From Adiantum capillus-veneris (Eukaryota > Streptophyta > Polypodiopsida > Polypodiales > Pteridaceae), in the NCBI GenBank assembly GCA_014529385.2, contig CM043959.1:15444309-15508308 (forward strand): DNA of 64,000 nt, given 5' to 3'. The translations under genes were made by a program, and so were the position numbers. Positions 21,505 to 33,689 of this stretch are shown here, piece by piece (the first letter of the stretch is position 1; each line of letters opens with the position of its first letter). The notes below the pieces were generated by a model, which was given only the letters and a program-made list of their open reading frames with translations, was not told the DNA's origin and made no database searches.

Positions 21505-24500
21505 GGGTCTTTTCTAAAAATAAGAAAAATAGATTTCAATGTCCATTTCTTAAATTTTTGGTCCAGAATGCTTGCTGAGAAATGTCGTAAGTTTTTAAAA
21601 TGAGAAGCAAGGTCGTTTTCATGTTCCAGTAGGTCAGACGGATGTATGGTTCAGTTTTGGAAAAAAAATTAACTTTTTCTTGCTTTTGTGATTTTTAGTG
21701 CTTTTTTGTGAAAAGTAGACCGGATCCTTAATCTACAAGTCCTAGGGATGCTATGGTTCAATTTTGTAAAAAACCGCTTTTGTACTCTTTTTATGCTACT
21801 TTTAGCTTTTCATAATTTTTGGTGTTTATTTTTATGAAAAGCGGGTCCGTTCTCTTGTTTGGGTGGACAAGAGGAACCCGTGGTTCAACTTTAGATGCTT
21901 TTTTTTTTCTTTTTAGGCTATTTTTAGCTCTTTATGCTTTTCGGCATTTCAAAAAGCAATGTGTTTTTTAGGATGATCTAAACCTAAAAATAATATTGTT
22001 AGTCAGTGTATAGGCATAAAACGGCTATATGACGAAGAAACAAAATTAAACAAGATTTTTATTAAAATCATTTCTATGAAAAGTGACACGATAAATACAT
22101 CAGCACAGTACAAGAAGTCATAATTACACAAGGGTATCAGATGCAATGTAGTTTAGTTACAGTCTCATTAGTTGCTCTGCTACTATTTATATTGCAGTAG
22201 AAATTGTGTTTTTGAAAATATTTGAGTCTTTTTGCAAAAGTTGGGAGCTAATTTTGGGTGAGAGAGAGGCACTACCTACTGGCTTGGGCAACACTCTAGC
22301 TTGGCAGAGTGCCTATAAAAGCATCCCTAGTGTTTAGTCTTTGGTGCCGACATTTGCATCTACTACCACATGGCTATATGTACATATTATACGGAGTGGT
22401 GCAAGCTCTCCATCACCATTTCCATAAGAGCTTCTCTCTCTTTTGAGGGAAGAAGAAGAAGAATAACACTCTCTCTACTTGCTTATTAGATTTTCTTCTC
22501 TTTTTACAGTGTACGTGCTCTTCATCGACTTTGTGGAAAAAATATTTACGAAGCTCTCATCATTGCTCTCTTACAGCAAATCAAGAAGCCATCCGACCAT
22601 TGGTAATCAAGATAAGAATCTCTAAACTCCATAGTTATAAACTCTTTCGCTCTCTACTTCGTTTCTAAGTAACTACTCTCTCGATGGTTGCTTTTTCATA
22701 TGTGTAGGCATGTATAACCTTTCTAGATGTATACAAGGATGTTCCATACTTATTTCATCATGTTTAGCACGTTGATGTATGCATACATTGTGTTTATGCT
22801 CACGTAGGTGCATAAATAACATTTTTTTCACGTCACGTAGGCAATAGGGATGTTGTTTTAATCATATCTCCCAAATCGCTATGAACCAATTCAAACACTG
22901 TAAACCACAGATTAAACACATCATTTAGAACATTTTCTCTATCGGTGTTATGTGAAAAATTCACACTAGTAAAGAGTTATGGTCAAAATAGAGCTTGCTA
23001 CCCACTGCACCAAGTCAATATGTTGGACCCTAGACTCCTTGGAGAACCACTCTATAGATTCATCGAATGAAGGAACTTACCCAAATCAAAACCTTGATTA
23101 AAATTTCTGATAAGTGTAATTAGATCACCGGTATCACTTTGTGAGTGCAAGTTATTAACCGTTTCTTGTACAAAGTTACATATACGTGTAGGGGTGGGGT
23201 GCTACCAAAGGGGAGTACCATATGGAGTCGTGGGTTGGATGAGTGGTTCATATATGTTTTATGATTGTTTTTGGTGAGTTTATTTCAAGTGTTTAATATC
23301 CATAAAGCTATATGGGGGTAAAGCCAAACAGTACATGCAAACATAGATAAGGTGACTTTCTTTTTATTTTACGATTTTTTGCATGTCTCCTAGGGGCAAA
23401 GTGATGTGATAAGGTGCTAGTCTATGTTATGGAGATGATCTTGATGCATTGTTTTGAGGTCAAATACTTTATGGTTTGTTTTGGTGAGTTTATTTCAAGT
23501 GTTTAATGTCCATAAAACTATATGGGGGTATATGGTTACTAAACCTAAACGGTACGTGCAAACATAGATAAGGCGACTTTCTTTTTATTTTATGATTTTT
23601 TGCATGTCTCATAGGGGCAAAGTGATGTGATAAGGTGCTAGTCTATCTTATGGACATGATCTTGATGCATTGGTTGGAGGTCAAATACTTTCTTTTGTAT
23701 GTCATGCATGCGTCCAAAAATTTAAAAAAGTTTCTTTTTGCATATACGTCACATTATGGCATATGCTTGATCAAAGTGGTGGGGCTATTTTGCATCATTA
23801 TTGGGTTGATGTGATGATGCCACATAATATGTGGAACCTCATGGATGGATGTGGATGTCTCATGTACATGTATATATTGATTTCCACCCTGCTAGGTCAA
23901 AACTAGCTTCATGTGCTAGGAGGCTGAGGTACGGTCCTAGTGTATCACTTATGCATGGTTAAACATTATCAAAATGGGATTCTAAAAGATATTTGTAGTT
24001 GCTGGTTGGAATTATTTTATGCATAAGAAGTTAATTATTTAAGGGCCATGTGTGTTGGTCAAGCTCCAAGTCTGGAGGTTGGTTCAGTAAGAAAAATGGT
24101 TTATGGTAAAGTTTCGGGATCCCTCATGGATTACGGTTAACATTTTGATTGTGTGGCTCTTGGATCATTTTTTTGGTTATGGCTATGTTGTCGAAATGCT
24201 GTCAAATTTTTTATAGCCATGTTATATCCTAAATTGGTTTTGCAAGTTGGATGTGCATCACCCTAAGTTGGGTGGGGTGCTCACCCATGTGATGAGATTG
24301 GATTATGGTTTACTATCTTGGATTGGATTATGAAGTGGTTTTGATGTTTTCATGGTGGACGTGTAAGGGTAGAGATTGTGTACAGTCTGACTGCCTGGAA
24401 AGGATTCTTTGTGCATATGCAAGATGCTATTTTGATTGGACTCATGTATTATGTTTCTCATGATAGTGTCACTACAATATTAGGACCAACTACATTGCTT

Positions 24501-25057
24501 AGCCTTAGTTAAAAGGGTCAACAACCTAGGGCTTTGTTGGAATGGGGGTGTTGCCTTTATCTTTTTTTAATATTTTAGGCTCATCTACATGGTTAGTGCA
24601 TCAGTGGTTGAATGACTCACATGAAAAATGCATCAGGGATCTTGCCTTGGCTTTGACTAATCATCAAATGATGGGCAACAAAGAGGCATGGTGCCTAAAC
24701 TGGTATGGTTGGTGTTGATTTCCTACCACCCACTGGTATTTGGAATCCTTTCAGAGCTCATGTTCATGGAAGGAGGTGAAGCAGTCTTAGCTTATGTCTA
24801 GCTCATGTAAGTTGGAGGTGTTCTGGCTCAAACCTTGTGAAGTGAAAGTATGTTATCCATAGTAGAAGCGAAAGTGGATGGGTGGACTACTCAATCCCTA
24901 CACAGGGTCCAGTGCTTCTACTAGTCCTTTATATTTTGAAGTTATGGTATACCTTGATTTTGTCCTTGCATCAATTCATGGTTTTCTGTTTCATTTAGAT
25001 GGGGCATTCAAAGGTTCTCTTTTGTCATTCTCCTATGTATCTGTGCACTCTATTTCA
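21505..25057 (+). repeat. ~3.55-kb direct repeat, copy R1
   Basis: Aligns with 28350-31745 over its whole length, same strand. Examples are 'ggtccagaatgcttgctgag', 'gcctataaaagcatccctag', 'ggtgactttctttttatttt', 'ctaagttgggtggggtgctc' and 'agatggggcattcaaaggtt'. No long frame is conserved. A TATA box at 22314-22321 followed by a CT-rich leader-like stretch suggests a long LTR or another promoter-bearing element, in plus orientation. A 210-bp tandem duplication (starts 23271 and 23481) is found only in this copy. Whether R1 and R2 are LTRs of one element is unproven. Confidence 0.75.
22314..22321 (+). promoter_or_regulatory. TATA box in R1
   Basis: TATAAAAG within GCCTATAAAAGCATCCC. The same box and context are kept in R2 at 29168-29175, which supports a real promoter. 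Confidence 0.6.
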
Positions 25058-25296
25058 CCCTCCACTCTTCTCTTTTTCTCTCTATTCCAATAATACAGTG
25101 TACACATATGTTCACCCTCCACTTGGTCATTTTCTTGAGTACGCTTTCATTCATACCACACATTCAGGGTAGCACTAGTTGCTAGGTACCTCTGGCTTCT
25201 GCTCATGGCTTAAACTCCATGCTAGGTCGAGTGCTGAGAACTCCTCCCTTACGCAAACGCTTTAGCAACTTTGATGTATATTGAAATTGTATAAAA

Positions 25297-25882
25297 CTAT
25301 AAATTGTATAGTTTTTGTATAGACCATTGGGGAGGGGTATGCAATATCATATGTGTAGTTGCCAATTCTTCAATTATTGAATTCAGAAAATGCACACCTT
25401 GATCCCACAGCAACTCAATTTGACATCCAAATCTTTTCATGATGTTCTTGTATAAAAATCTAGCCACACTTGCTTCTTTATTATCCCTCAAAGGTATTGC
25501 TTCTACCCATTTAGTAGCATAATCTATTGCAACCAAAATGTATCTCGCTCCTGTCCTACTTGCTTTTGGTGATATTGGCCCAACAAAATCCAATCCCCAC
25601 TTCTGAAATGGTTCAAGTGGCAACACTGGGTGATCTTGCATCCTATCCATTGAAGTTGGTTGCCCAATCTTTTGGCATTGCAAACATTCTAGAGCAAACG
25701 GATGTGCATCTTTGAGAAACAATGGCCACCACAAACCTGCTCTCATAATTTCCTCCCTGTAATCTTTCCCAAAAAATGTCCTCCAGCTGTCCCATAATGG
25801 GCTTCCTACAAGACTGCCTTTTGTTCCTCATCAGGGACACATCTTCTAATAATCTGATTCTCTCCTTTTTTATATAATGCAC
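25297..25882 (-). pseudogene. Ty3-gypsy integrase remnant
   Basis: Integrase inserts element DNA into the host chromosome. The zinc-binding part is partly kept (AGLWWPLFLKDAHPFALECL then QCQKIG). The core begins QKWGLDFVGPISPKASRTGA with the first catalytic Asp, then YILVAIDYATKWVEAIPLRD. The second Asp region reads ELLWDQGVHFLN. The third catalytic residue (Glu) is lost, the sequence ending in an unrelated tail after THMILHTPP. The N-terminal part sits in another frame (25643-25882). Left of it, 25058-25296 shows nothing I can name. Confidence 0.88.
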
Positions 25883-26065
25883 CAGAAATTATTAAAAATA
25901 CCTACTCCGCAAAGCAAACTTCTTCTCCTGATCTATCGTCATATTAAAAGACAATATTCCATCTGTCAAAATTTGCACCATTTGGTCATACCAGTTGTCA
26001 AAAACTTGTCCTTCCACTTGAAACAATTCTGCATCTGGTAATTGATCTGACACTCCCGGTGTCTC

Positions 26066-26545
26066 CTACACATGCTCCAATCTACTAAGATAATCCGCTA
26101 TTGCATGTATGTTTCCAAGTGTATGCAACACCGTATAATCAAACTCCAGCAATAAAAGCATCCATCTAGCAAGTCTACCTTCCAATTTTGGCTTCTTCAC
26201 CAAGAAAATGAGTGCTAGATGATCAACATGAAAAACCACTTTGTTCCCTAACAAGTAATGCCTAAATTTTTCCAATGCAAAATTTATCCCCAAAGCTTCA
26301 CACTCACTTATTGTATAATTCTTCTCAGTTGGTTTTAACATTCGACTGACATAATACACTGGTCTAAACCATCCTTGGATCTTCTCTTGCATAAGAAATG
26401 TTCCAACTGCCATATTCGATGCATCCACAAATACATGAAAGGGTAACTCCCAATTTGGTGGTTGAATAATAGGGGAAATTACAAGCATCTTCTTCAGGAT
26501 CTGCAATGCTTTCTTCCTGAGCTTCTCCCCATACAAACTCAACAT
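26066..26545 (-). pseudogene. Ty3-gypsy RNase H remnant
   Basis: This is the RNase H domain that follows reverse transcriptase in gypsy pol and removes the RNA template. FHVFVDASNMAVGTFLMQ holds the first catalytic Asp. PVYYVSRMLKPTEKNYTISE and CEALGINFALEKFRHYL carry the Glu region, and VVFHVDHLALIFLV has the later Asp. It closes with DYTVLHTLGNIHAIADYLSR, the usual link towards integrase. 25883-26065 joins it to integrase but is frame-broken. Length and order match the family. Confidence 0.9.
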
Positions 26546-26777
26546 CTTTCTTTGTTAAATGAGTCAAGGTGCACTTACATCTGCCAATACTGCAAATATT
26601 GGTTATGCCACTTAATTTGCCTCATGAATCTTGACACCTCTTTCAAGCTATCAGGTGCTATCACCTTCTGTATTGCATTTTATCCAAATCAATTGACATT
26701 CATTTCCCCCAAATAATATGCCCTAGAAATTTTCCTCTTTATACCGCAATTGCACACATATATGGATTCAAAGACAT

Positions 26778-27153
26778 TCAAAACAGTTGACATCTCTCCA
26801 AACATTTCCTGAGATACTCCAAGTGCCTTGCCTTCTCTCCAAATATAGAAAAATCATCCATAAAAATCCGCATGAACTTCGTAAGATACGGCTCAAAAGT
26901 TTTAAAAGAAATTTTTGAATAAGATGGTGGTCCATTCTTTAATCTAAAGCTCATCACCGTATAAACAAATGCTCCCCATTCAATAATAAATGCCATCTTG
27001 GCGATATCCTCTTCTGCCATCAGAATTTGATTTTATCCCAAAAATCTGTCAAGGAAGCTATACATCTCATGTCCTTCTATATCATCCAAAATAGAATCCA
27101 TAAATGGCAACGAGAAGCGATCTGTAATTGTTACTGCATTCAACTTCCTATAT

Positions 27154-27185
<32 letters not shown>

Positions 27186-27584
27186 CTTACAGGACTTCTT
27201 TGGCACCACTACAATAAGTGACAACCTCTCCACTTGATCTACTGATATAATGAAACCCACTAGCAGAAGCTTATCTTACGCCTCCTTAACCTGCCTCACA
27301 TAATTTGGATTCATTCGATATTTTTGCTGAATTATCATAACTACGTCCTCCTTTAAATTGATCCAATGCTTATACACTACTGGATTCATGCCTTTCAAGT
27401 CAGAATAGTCCCAAGAAAATACACCAATGAACTCTTGCAACAAATGATTAAGATCCTCCTTAAATCTATCATCTATATTGACACTGACTTTGACAATCCT
27501 GGGGCTAACTTCCGTCCCAAGATTCAAATCTTGCAAATCACCCTCTTTTACTCTTGAAACCTTCTCCATCAACTTATCATACAA
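26778..27584 (-). pseudogene. Ty3-gypsy reverse transcriptase remnant with a microsatellite in a conserved motif
   Basis: Reads leftward from a pre-RT linker (DLNHLLQEFIGVFSWDYSDL, MNPNYVRQVKEA) into RT. VVVPKK is followed by SCKM, then a CV repeat coded by a GT run, then GYRKLNAVTITDRFSLPFMD, where the family has ..W/R..CVDYRKLN. Next are YSFLDRFLG, a stop at 27033, AEEDIAKMAFIIEWGAFVYT and FMRIFMDDFSIFGE, with the catalytic MDD. The EWGAFVY and DDFSIFG style is that of Athila/Tat/Ogre-type gypsy elements rather than chromoviruses. 26546-26777 is a decayed RT thumb in mixed frames. Confidence 0.9.
27155..27184. repeat. (CA)15 microsatellite inside RT coding sequence
   Basis: Thirty bases of CA on the plus strand encode CVCVCVCVC on the minus strand and keep the frame open. 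Confidence 0.95.
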
Positions 27585-28349
27585 AAACTCAGCTCTAGTG
27601 ATTGCCTCCTTTGATGTAACCTCCCCTTCTGAAAATTACAAATCCTCTTCCAACTTAGACCCGTTGACTGACTTTTGACTTTTGAACTGAATTCCAATCC
27701 GCATCTGCTTTCTGTGACTTACAGAAGAGAGAAAATTCATCCATGAGCACCCATCATAAGCACCATGAATGGTTACTTAGCCAAGCAGTTTCTACACACA
27801 AATCTTGGAAGACCAGCTTGACTTCTACTCTAACAAACATGCAAATTCTGCCTATTGCACATGCATCACTTCAACAATGCACACACTTGAATCACATATT
27901 TCTACATCGGTATTGCGCTCAAAAAATGGATTAGACAGAGAGAATAAGGTAAAGAGTAGATTGATTGATCTGACAGCCACATTGACAAACTTCTTTTGAC
28001 ATTCAGATATCCGCCATAGCCACTCAAAAAATCTACCAAACATCACAATGCTACCTACATAACCGAATTCCCTTCTTTGCATGAAAAAACCAAAACAACC
28101 TTCTACTTTTGATATCAAAATTCACCACTACTTACTAAGGTTCCCATACATATGTCAAAATAATCCACCAAGGTCTAGTCTAAACAGAGTTTCACAAAGT
28201 TTGGACAGTTTACCAGTGTTTTGTCACATGAAAAGTGTATAACTCCAATCTTCACTGCTTCTTCGTATTCATCTTTGATGTGCATTCATAAGACTTTGAT
28301 CTTTAGCAGCTCTTGTTAACTGACATCAGCTCAATTAACAAAGATCTTT
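27585..28349. other. Unassigned between gypsy pol and R2
   Basis: A few minus-strand frames (for example one of 88 codons at 27852-28118) have no recognisable family and biased hydrophobic composition. I see no gag, protease, primer site or polypurine tract. Confidence 0.4.
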
Positions 28350-31300
28350 GATTTTTGGGTCTCTTTCAAAAATAAGAAAAAAAGATTCCAATGTCCATTT
28401 CTTAAATTTTTGGTCCAGAATGCTGGTTGGGAAATGTTGTAAGGTTTTAAACGAAAAGCAAGGTCGTTTTCATGTTCCAGTAGGTCAGACGGACATATGG
28501 TTTAGTTTTGAAAAAAATTGTTTTTTTAAAGCTTTTCTTACTTTTTGTGCTTTTCGATGCTTTTTTGTGAAAAGGAAGGCCCGATCCTTAATCTATGAGT
28601 TTGAGGATGCTATAGTTCAATAAAAAAACTTCTTTTTGAGTGCTTTTCACGCTATTTTTAGCTTTTCACAATTTTTGATGCTTTTCAGTGAAAAGCGAGT
28701 CCGTTTTCTTGTTAAGGTCAACAAGAAAACCTGTGGTTCAATTTTAGAAAATTTTCTTTTTTTTCTTTTTAGGCTTATTTTAGCTTTATGTGACCTAAAC
28801 CTAAAAATAATTTTTTGAGTCACTCTATGGGTATAAAACGACCATACGATGAAGGAACAGAATTAAACGAGGTATTTACAAAAATTATTTCTATGAAAAG
28901 AGGCATCGTAGATATACCGGGACAATACAAGGAAGCCATAACCAAGGTATCACAATGCAACGTGGTTCAATTAACAGTCTCATTAGTTGCTTTGATATTG
29001 TTTTTATTGCAACAAAACTTGAAGGAAAAGGCCAAAGGTGACTACGAAAAGCAAAATCCTTGTTTGTAGAAAAGACTAGATTCTTTTCCCAAAAGTTGGG
29101 TGCTATTCCAAGCTGAGAGGGAATGCTACCTGCTTGCTTGGGAAACACTCTACCTTGGTAGAGTGCCTATAAAAGCATCCCTAGTGTTCAGTTTTCAATG
29201 CCGAAAATTGTGTCAATTATCACACAGCTATATGTGCATATTATATTAAGTGGTTCAAGCTCTCAATCACTATCTCCATAAGAGATAAGAAGAAGAAGAA
29301 CACTCTCTCTCTACTTGCTTACTATATTCTCTTCTCTTTTCATGGCATACACGCAGCGGTTTTCGACTTTGTGTCGAAAAAGTCAAAAACCGCTCTCTTG
29401 AGGCAAAGCAAGAAGCCATACTACCATTCTTAATCACTTCTTAATCATGATAAGAAGCTCTAAACTCCATAGCCATTAACTCTTTCTCTCTCTACTTCAT
29501 TTTTTAGTAACTACGCTCTCGGTGGTTACTTTTTTATATACATCGGCATGTATGACCTTGCTAGATATATACAAGGATACTCCATACTTATTTCATCATG
29601 TTTAGCACACTGATATACATACGACGTGTTTAACGTTATGTATGTGCATAAAGGACATATGCAGTAGGGGAATGTTTTGATTGTATCTCCCAAACCGCTA
29701 TGAATCAGGTTGAACCCTTTGAACAAGAGATTAAACATATCATTTATAACATTTTCTCTCCGTGTGTCATGTGAAAATTCCGTACAAGCAAAGAGTTATA
29801 TGGTCAAAATACAACTTTATGCCCATTGCACAAGTAAATATTTTGGACCCTAGGCTCCTTGGAGAACCACTATATAGATCATCAATATTTTGGACCCCAG
29901 GCTCCTTAGAGAACCACTATATAGATTCATCAATATTTTGGATCCAGAATCCTTGGAGAACCACTATATATATTCATCAAATGAAGGAGCCCACTTAACC
30001 AAATCAAAACTTGATTAAACTTGTTAATAAATGTATTAATTCATGATTGCGAGTTATTAATTCGTGATTGCGAGTTATTAACCGGTCCTTGTATGAAGTT
30101 ACATATACATATAGGGTGCTACCAAGGGGGAGTACCATATGGAGTTGCGAATTGGATGAGTGGTTCATATATGTTTTTGGGTTTGTTTTGGTGAATTGAT
30201 TTCAAGTGTTTGATGTCCATAAACTCACATGGCGGTCTATGGTTAATAAATCCAAACCGTACAAGCAAATATAGATAAGGTGACTTTCTTTTTGTGTTAT
30301 GATTGTTTGCATGTCTCATAGGGGCAAAGTGATATGATAAGGTGTTAGTCTATTTTATGGAGTTAATCTTGATGCATTGGAAGGTCAAATACTTTCTTTT
30401 GCATCCACAAATATAAAAAAGTTGTTTTTCGCATATACATGATATTATGGCATATGCTTGATCAAAATGGTGGGGCTATTTTGCATCATGATTGAGTTGA
30501 TGTGATGATGTCATATGATATGTGGAACCTCATGGATGGATGTGGATGTGATGTTATGTAATACGCTCCATCAAAGTGGTGGCACTACTTTGCATCATGA
30601 TTGGGTTGATGTGATGATGTCATATGATATGTGGAACCTCATGGATGGATGTGGATGTCTCATGTGCATGCATATACGGCTTTCCACCCTTCTGGGTCAA
30701 AACTAGCTCTATGTGCTAGGAGGGTGAGGTTCGGTCATAGTTCGTCACTTATGCATGGTAAAGAATATGGTTCAGTAAGGAATATGGTTATGGTAAGTAA
30801 GGAATATGGTTTAATGGTAAAAAATTGAGATCCCTCATGGATTATGATTGTGAGTTTGATTGTGGAAGACGGTGTGGCTTTTGGATCATTTTTTGGTTAT
30901 AGCTATGCTGCCAAATGTTTTATAGGTATGTTATATGCTAAAGTGGTTTTGTGGGTTGGATGTGCATCACCCTAAGTTGGGTGGGTTTCTCACCCATGTG
31001 ATGAGAGTAGATTATGGTTAACTATCTTAGATTGGATTATGAAGTGGTCTAGATGGTTTTAGGGTGGACGTGTAAGGGTAGAGATCCTATATAGCCTAAC
31101 CGCTTGGAAATGATTGTTTGTGCATATGCAAGGTGCTATGTTTCTCATGATAGTGTTGCTAGAAGATTAGGATCACCTACATTTCTTAGCCTTAGATGAA
31201 AGGGTCAATGACCTGGAGCTTTGTTGGATCGAGTGTGTTACCTACATCTTCTTCTTTTTTGTTAGGCTCATCTACACAGTTAGTGCATGGGGGGTTGAAT

Positions 31301-31745
31301 GACCTACATGGCTAATGCATCGGGGATCTTGACTTGGCTTTTCCTAAACACCCGATGTTGGGCATTGAAGAGGCGTGGCACCTAAACTAGTATCATTGTT
31401 ATTGATTTCCTACCATCAGTTGGTATTTGGAATGCTTTCATAGCTCGAGTTCATGAAGGGAGACGAAGCAGCCTTAGCTTATGTTTGGCTCATGCAAGTT
31501 AGAGGTGTTCTGGATCGCTCCCTATGAAGTGAGATTCTCTTTATCCATAGTAGGACAAAAGTGGATGGGTGGACCTGTCGATCCCTACAGAGGGTCCGAT
31601 GCTTCTACTAGTCATTTATATTTTGAAGTTATGGTATACCCAAATGTTGTACTTGCATTAATTCATGGTTGCCTATTTAATTTAGATGGGGCATTTAAAG
31701 ATTCTCTTTTTTCATTCTCCTTTGTCTCTATGTACTCTATTTCAC
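28350..31745 (+). repeat. ~3.4-kb direct repeat, copy R2
   Basis: Second copy of R1. It has two copy-specific tandem expansions: three ~48-bp units starting near 29837, 29884 and 29932 (AATATTTTGGA...CTCCTT.GAGAACCAC), where R1 has one; and a 109-bp duplication (30481 and 30590) containing 'gtggaacctcatggatggat'. TATA box conserved at 29168-29175. Confidence 0.75.
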
Positions 31746-32020
31746 ACAAGGAGAGTTGTGGAATATGAAAATCATAGTGCACATCCCACTCCCTCCATCA
31801 TCATCAACCACCACGCCTTGGTGCAAATAAAATTGGAGGACTCGGCATTCAACATCAAAAGAATGAGGGTTACCCTCACGCTACTCCTTGACATCACCTC
31901 CCTTCCATCAATGAGACACCCATGGTCCCTTCCCTTCTCTCTTGCCCTTCTCTACCCATTATATCTCTCCCTCACAAATAATCTACTCTTTTCTTTATGC
32001 CACTCCCTCTCTATTGTGTT

Positions 32021-32054
<34 letters not shown>

Positions 32055-33660
32055 TTGTGAGTATGTCATACGATTGTTTCTTTCTTTTGTTTGGCATGTA
32101 GAGATGTGCGGGTTTGCCACCTCTTGTGTGAATAGTAATCCACGTACTTACACTCACAACTCTCACTATCTATCTCTACTTGTTTCTCTGCCACCTCATA
32201 CCACAATTCATAACATGTTTAGTTGTGTGGCATGATGTATGGTGTGATGTATAGTCTTGTCTTTGCGTTCTAGCTACATGCCAAGTTAGGTGGTGCCCCT
32301 ATTGTTTGTCTTTTGTAATGAGGCCACCATACATTAGCCTTGGTGTTGAGGCCACCGGGTCTATCTTGGAAAACCACCTCTCATTTAGTGCCCCATTGAG
32401 GAGGGCACCGAAGAGGAGGAGCCTGAAGAAATCTTGGCACAAATTATCAAGGCACTCTTGCCAGGGTGCTCTATTGTCAGTGTTGAAAAGGTGGTAAGAC
32501 CCTCTTTTTCCACTCAAACTGTGTACATTTTTCATCATCCCCACAGGCGTAAAAGCAAGGCATGGGCCGCATCATGCTCACATTATTGCCAAAAACCACA
32601 CCTCTAAAATGAGTTCAACCCAAAGTGAAGGAGGAGCCATCATTTTCTCCCTCAACCTTTGCACAGGTGTTGTTACTTTGGTAGGCTTTCAAGTAGCACC
32701 AGGGTTGTCTACACCTACGTTCCCACCTTTGCCACCTATTCCACCTATGCCCACAACTAGCCTTCACAACTTGAGGAAGCTACTATGAGAATGTGGTTCC
32801 TCCTACTCGCTTGCACCAAAAGATTCAAGGGTGTTTCAACACCGGCAATCACCACACCTTCAAAACAAAAGGGTAAATCTTCCAAAGTCTTTTTACTCCT
32901 CACTCTCATCTCATGAGCCAGGACCTAGAAACAGCATCATGGACTCTACATTGTCTATCGAGTGAAGTGGCGGAGCTTGTCATTGACAATGTCTTTAAAA
33001 CAGGGTACGCTTGGTGGAGAGACAAAACCCTCCACCTTCAGGGAGTGTTTCTTGTGGATCAAGGCTATGACAACGACTTTGCGGCCTGCTACATATCAAT
33101 CCAATTGGAGTTAATACAAGTGGTAAGACTCACCACCTATCTCATCACACTTGTGTATGCACTCGATGACACTTTATCTTGCAGGAAGGTGAAGTTTCTT
33201 TAAGAGAGAGAGTTCAAGCTTTCCCAAGAGATTGCTAGAGGGGCAATCCTAAAGCTATAAGACAAAGACAACTTTGTCTTGTGGTATTATAAATTTGACC
33301 TTGACTACCAAGAGATCTACACCTTTGACTATAACCTTCCATCACAAAGGAAGGAGCCTTTTCGCATTATGATGTGATGGACCTAGCACATCAACCTTTT
33401 TCAAGGGATCAACCTTATGCACCCCAATGAATTCAATCAATCAAAGTAATCCTGGATTGTAAGATGTTTTATCACTAGCTCATTACAACCAAGTTTGGCA
33501 AAGAACGACTACAATAGATAAACACCTCTTCTCTATACCCTTTATCCTCCCTATGATTAACCATGAAGTATCTTTTGATGTAGTTATTTTCATCCTTGTA
33601 TATTCCATCTACCAAGCATCCATGTATTGAATCGTTTTTCTTTTTTTAAGGTTTCCATGA
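31746..33660. other. Unassigned region with weak coding-like pieces
   Basis: An (AT)15 run lies at 32023-32053. Two plus-strand pieces look protein-like but unrecognised: an acidic stretch near 32394-32560 (IEEGTEEEEPEEILAQIIKA) and 32913-33380 (VFKTGYAWWRDKTLHLQGVF, then after a stop FKLSQEIARGAILKL and FVLWYYKFDLDYQEIYTF). They may be one decayed gene. No motif allows a name. Confidence 0.35.
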
Positions 33661-33689
33661 CCAATGTATTTTTCACTCTTACAATGGCA

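Noticed and set aside
25297-27584. R1 and R2 as certain LTRs of this pol
   Set aside because: The shared TATA box points to the plus strand while pol reads on the minus strand, and I found no primer site or polypurine tract at the inner edges.
32299-32544. 81-codon minus-strand frame
   Set aside because: No family match and no neighbouring support; a plus-strand acidic frame covers part of the same DNA. Neither can be called.
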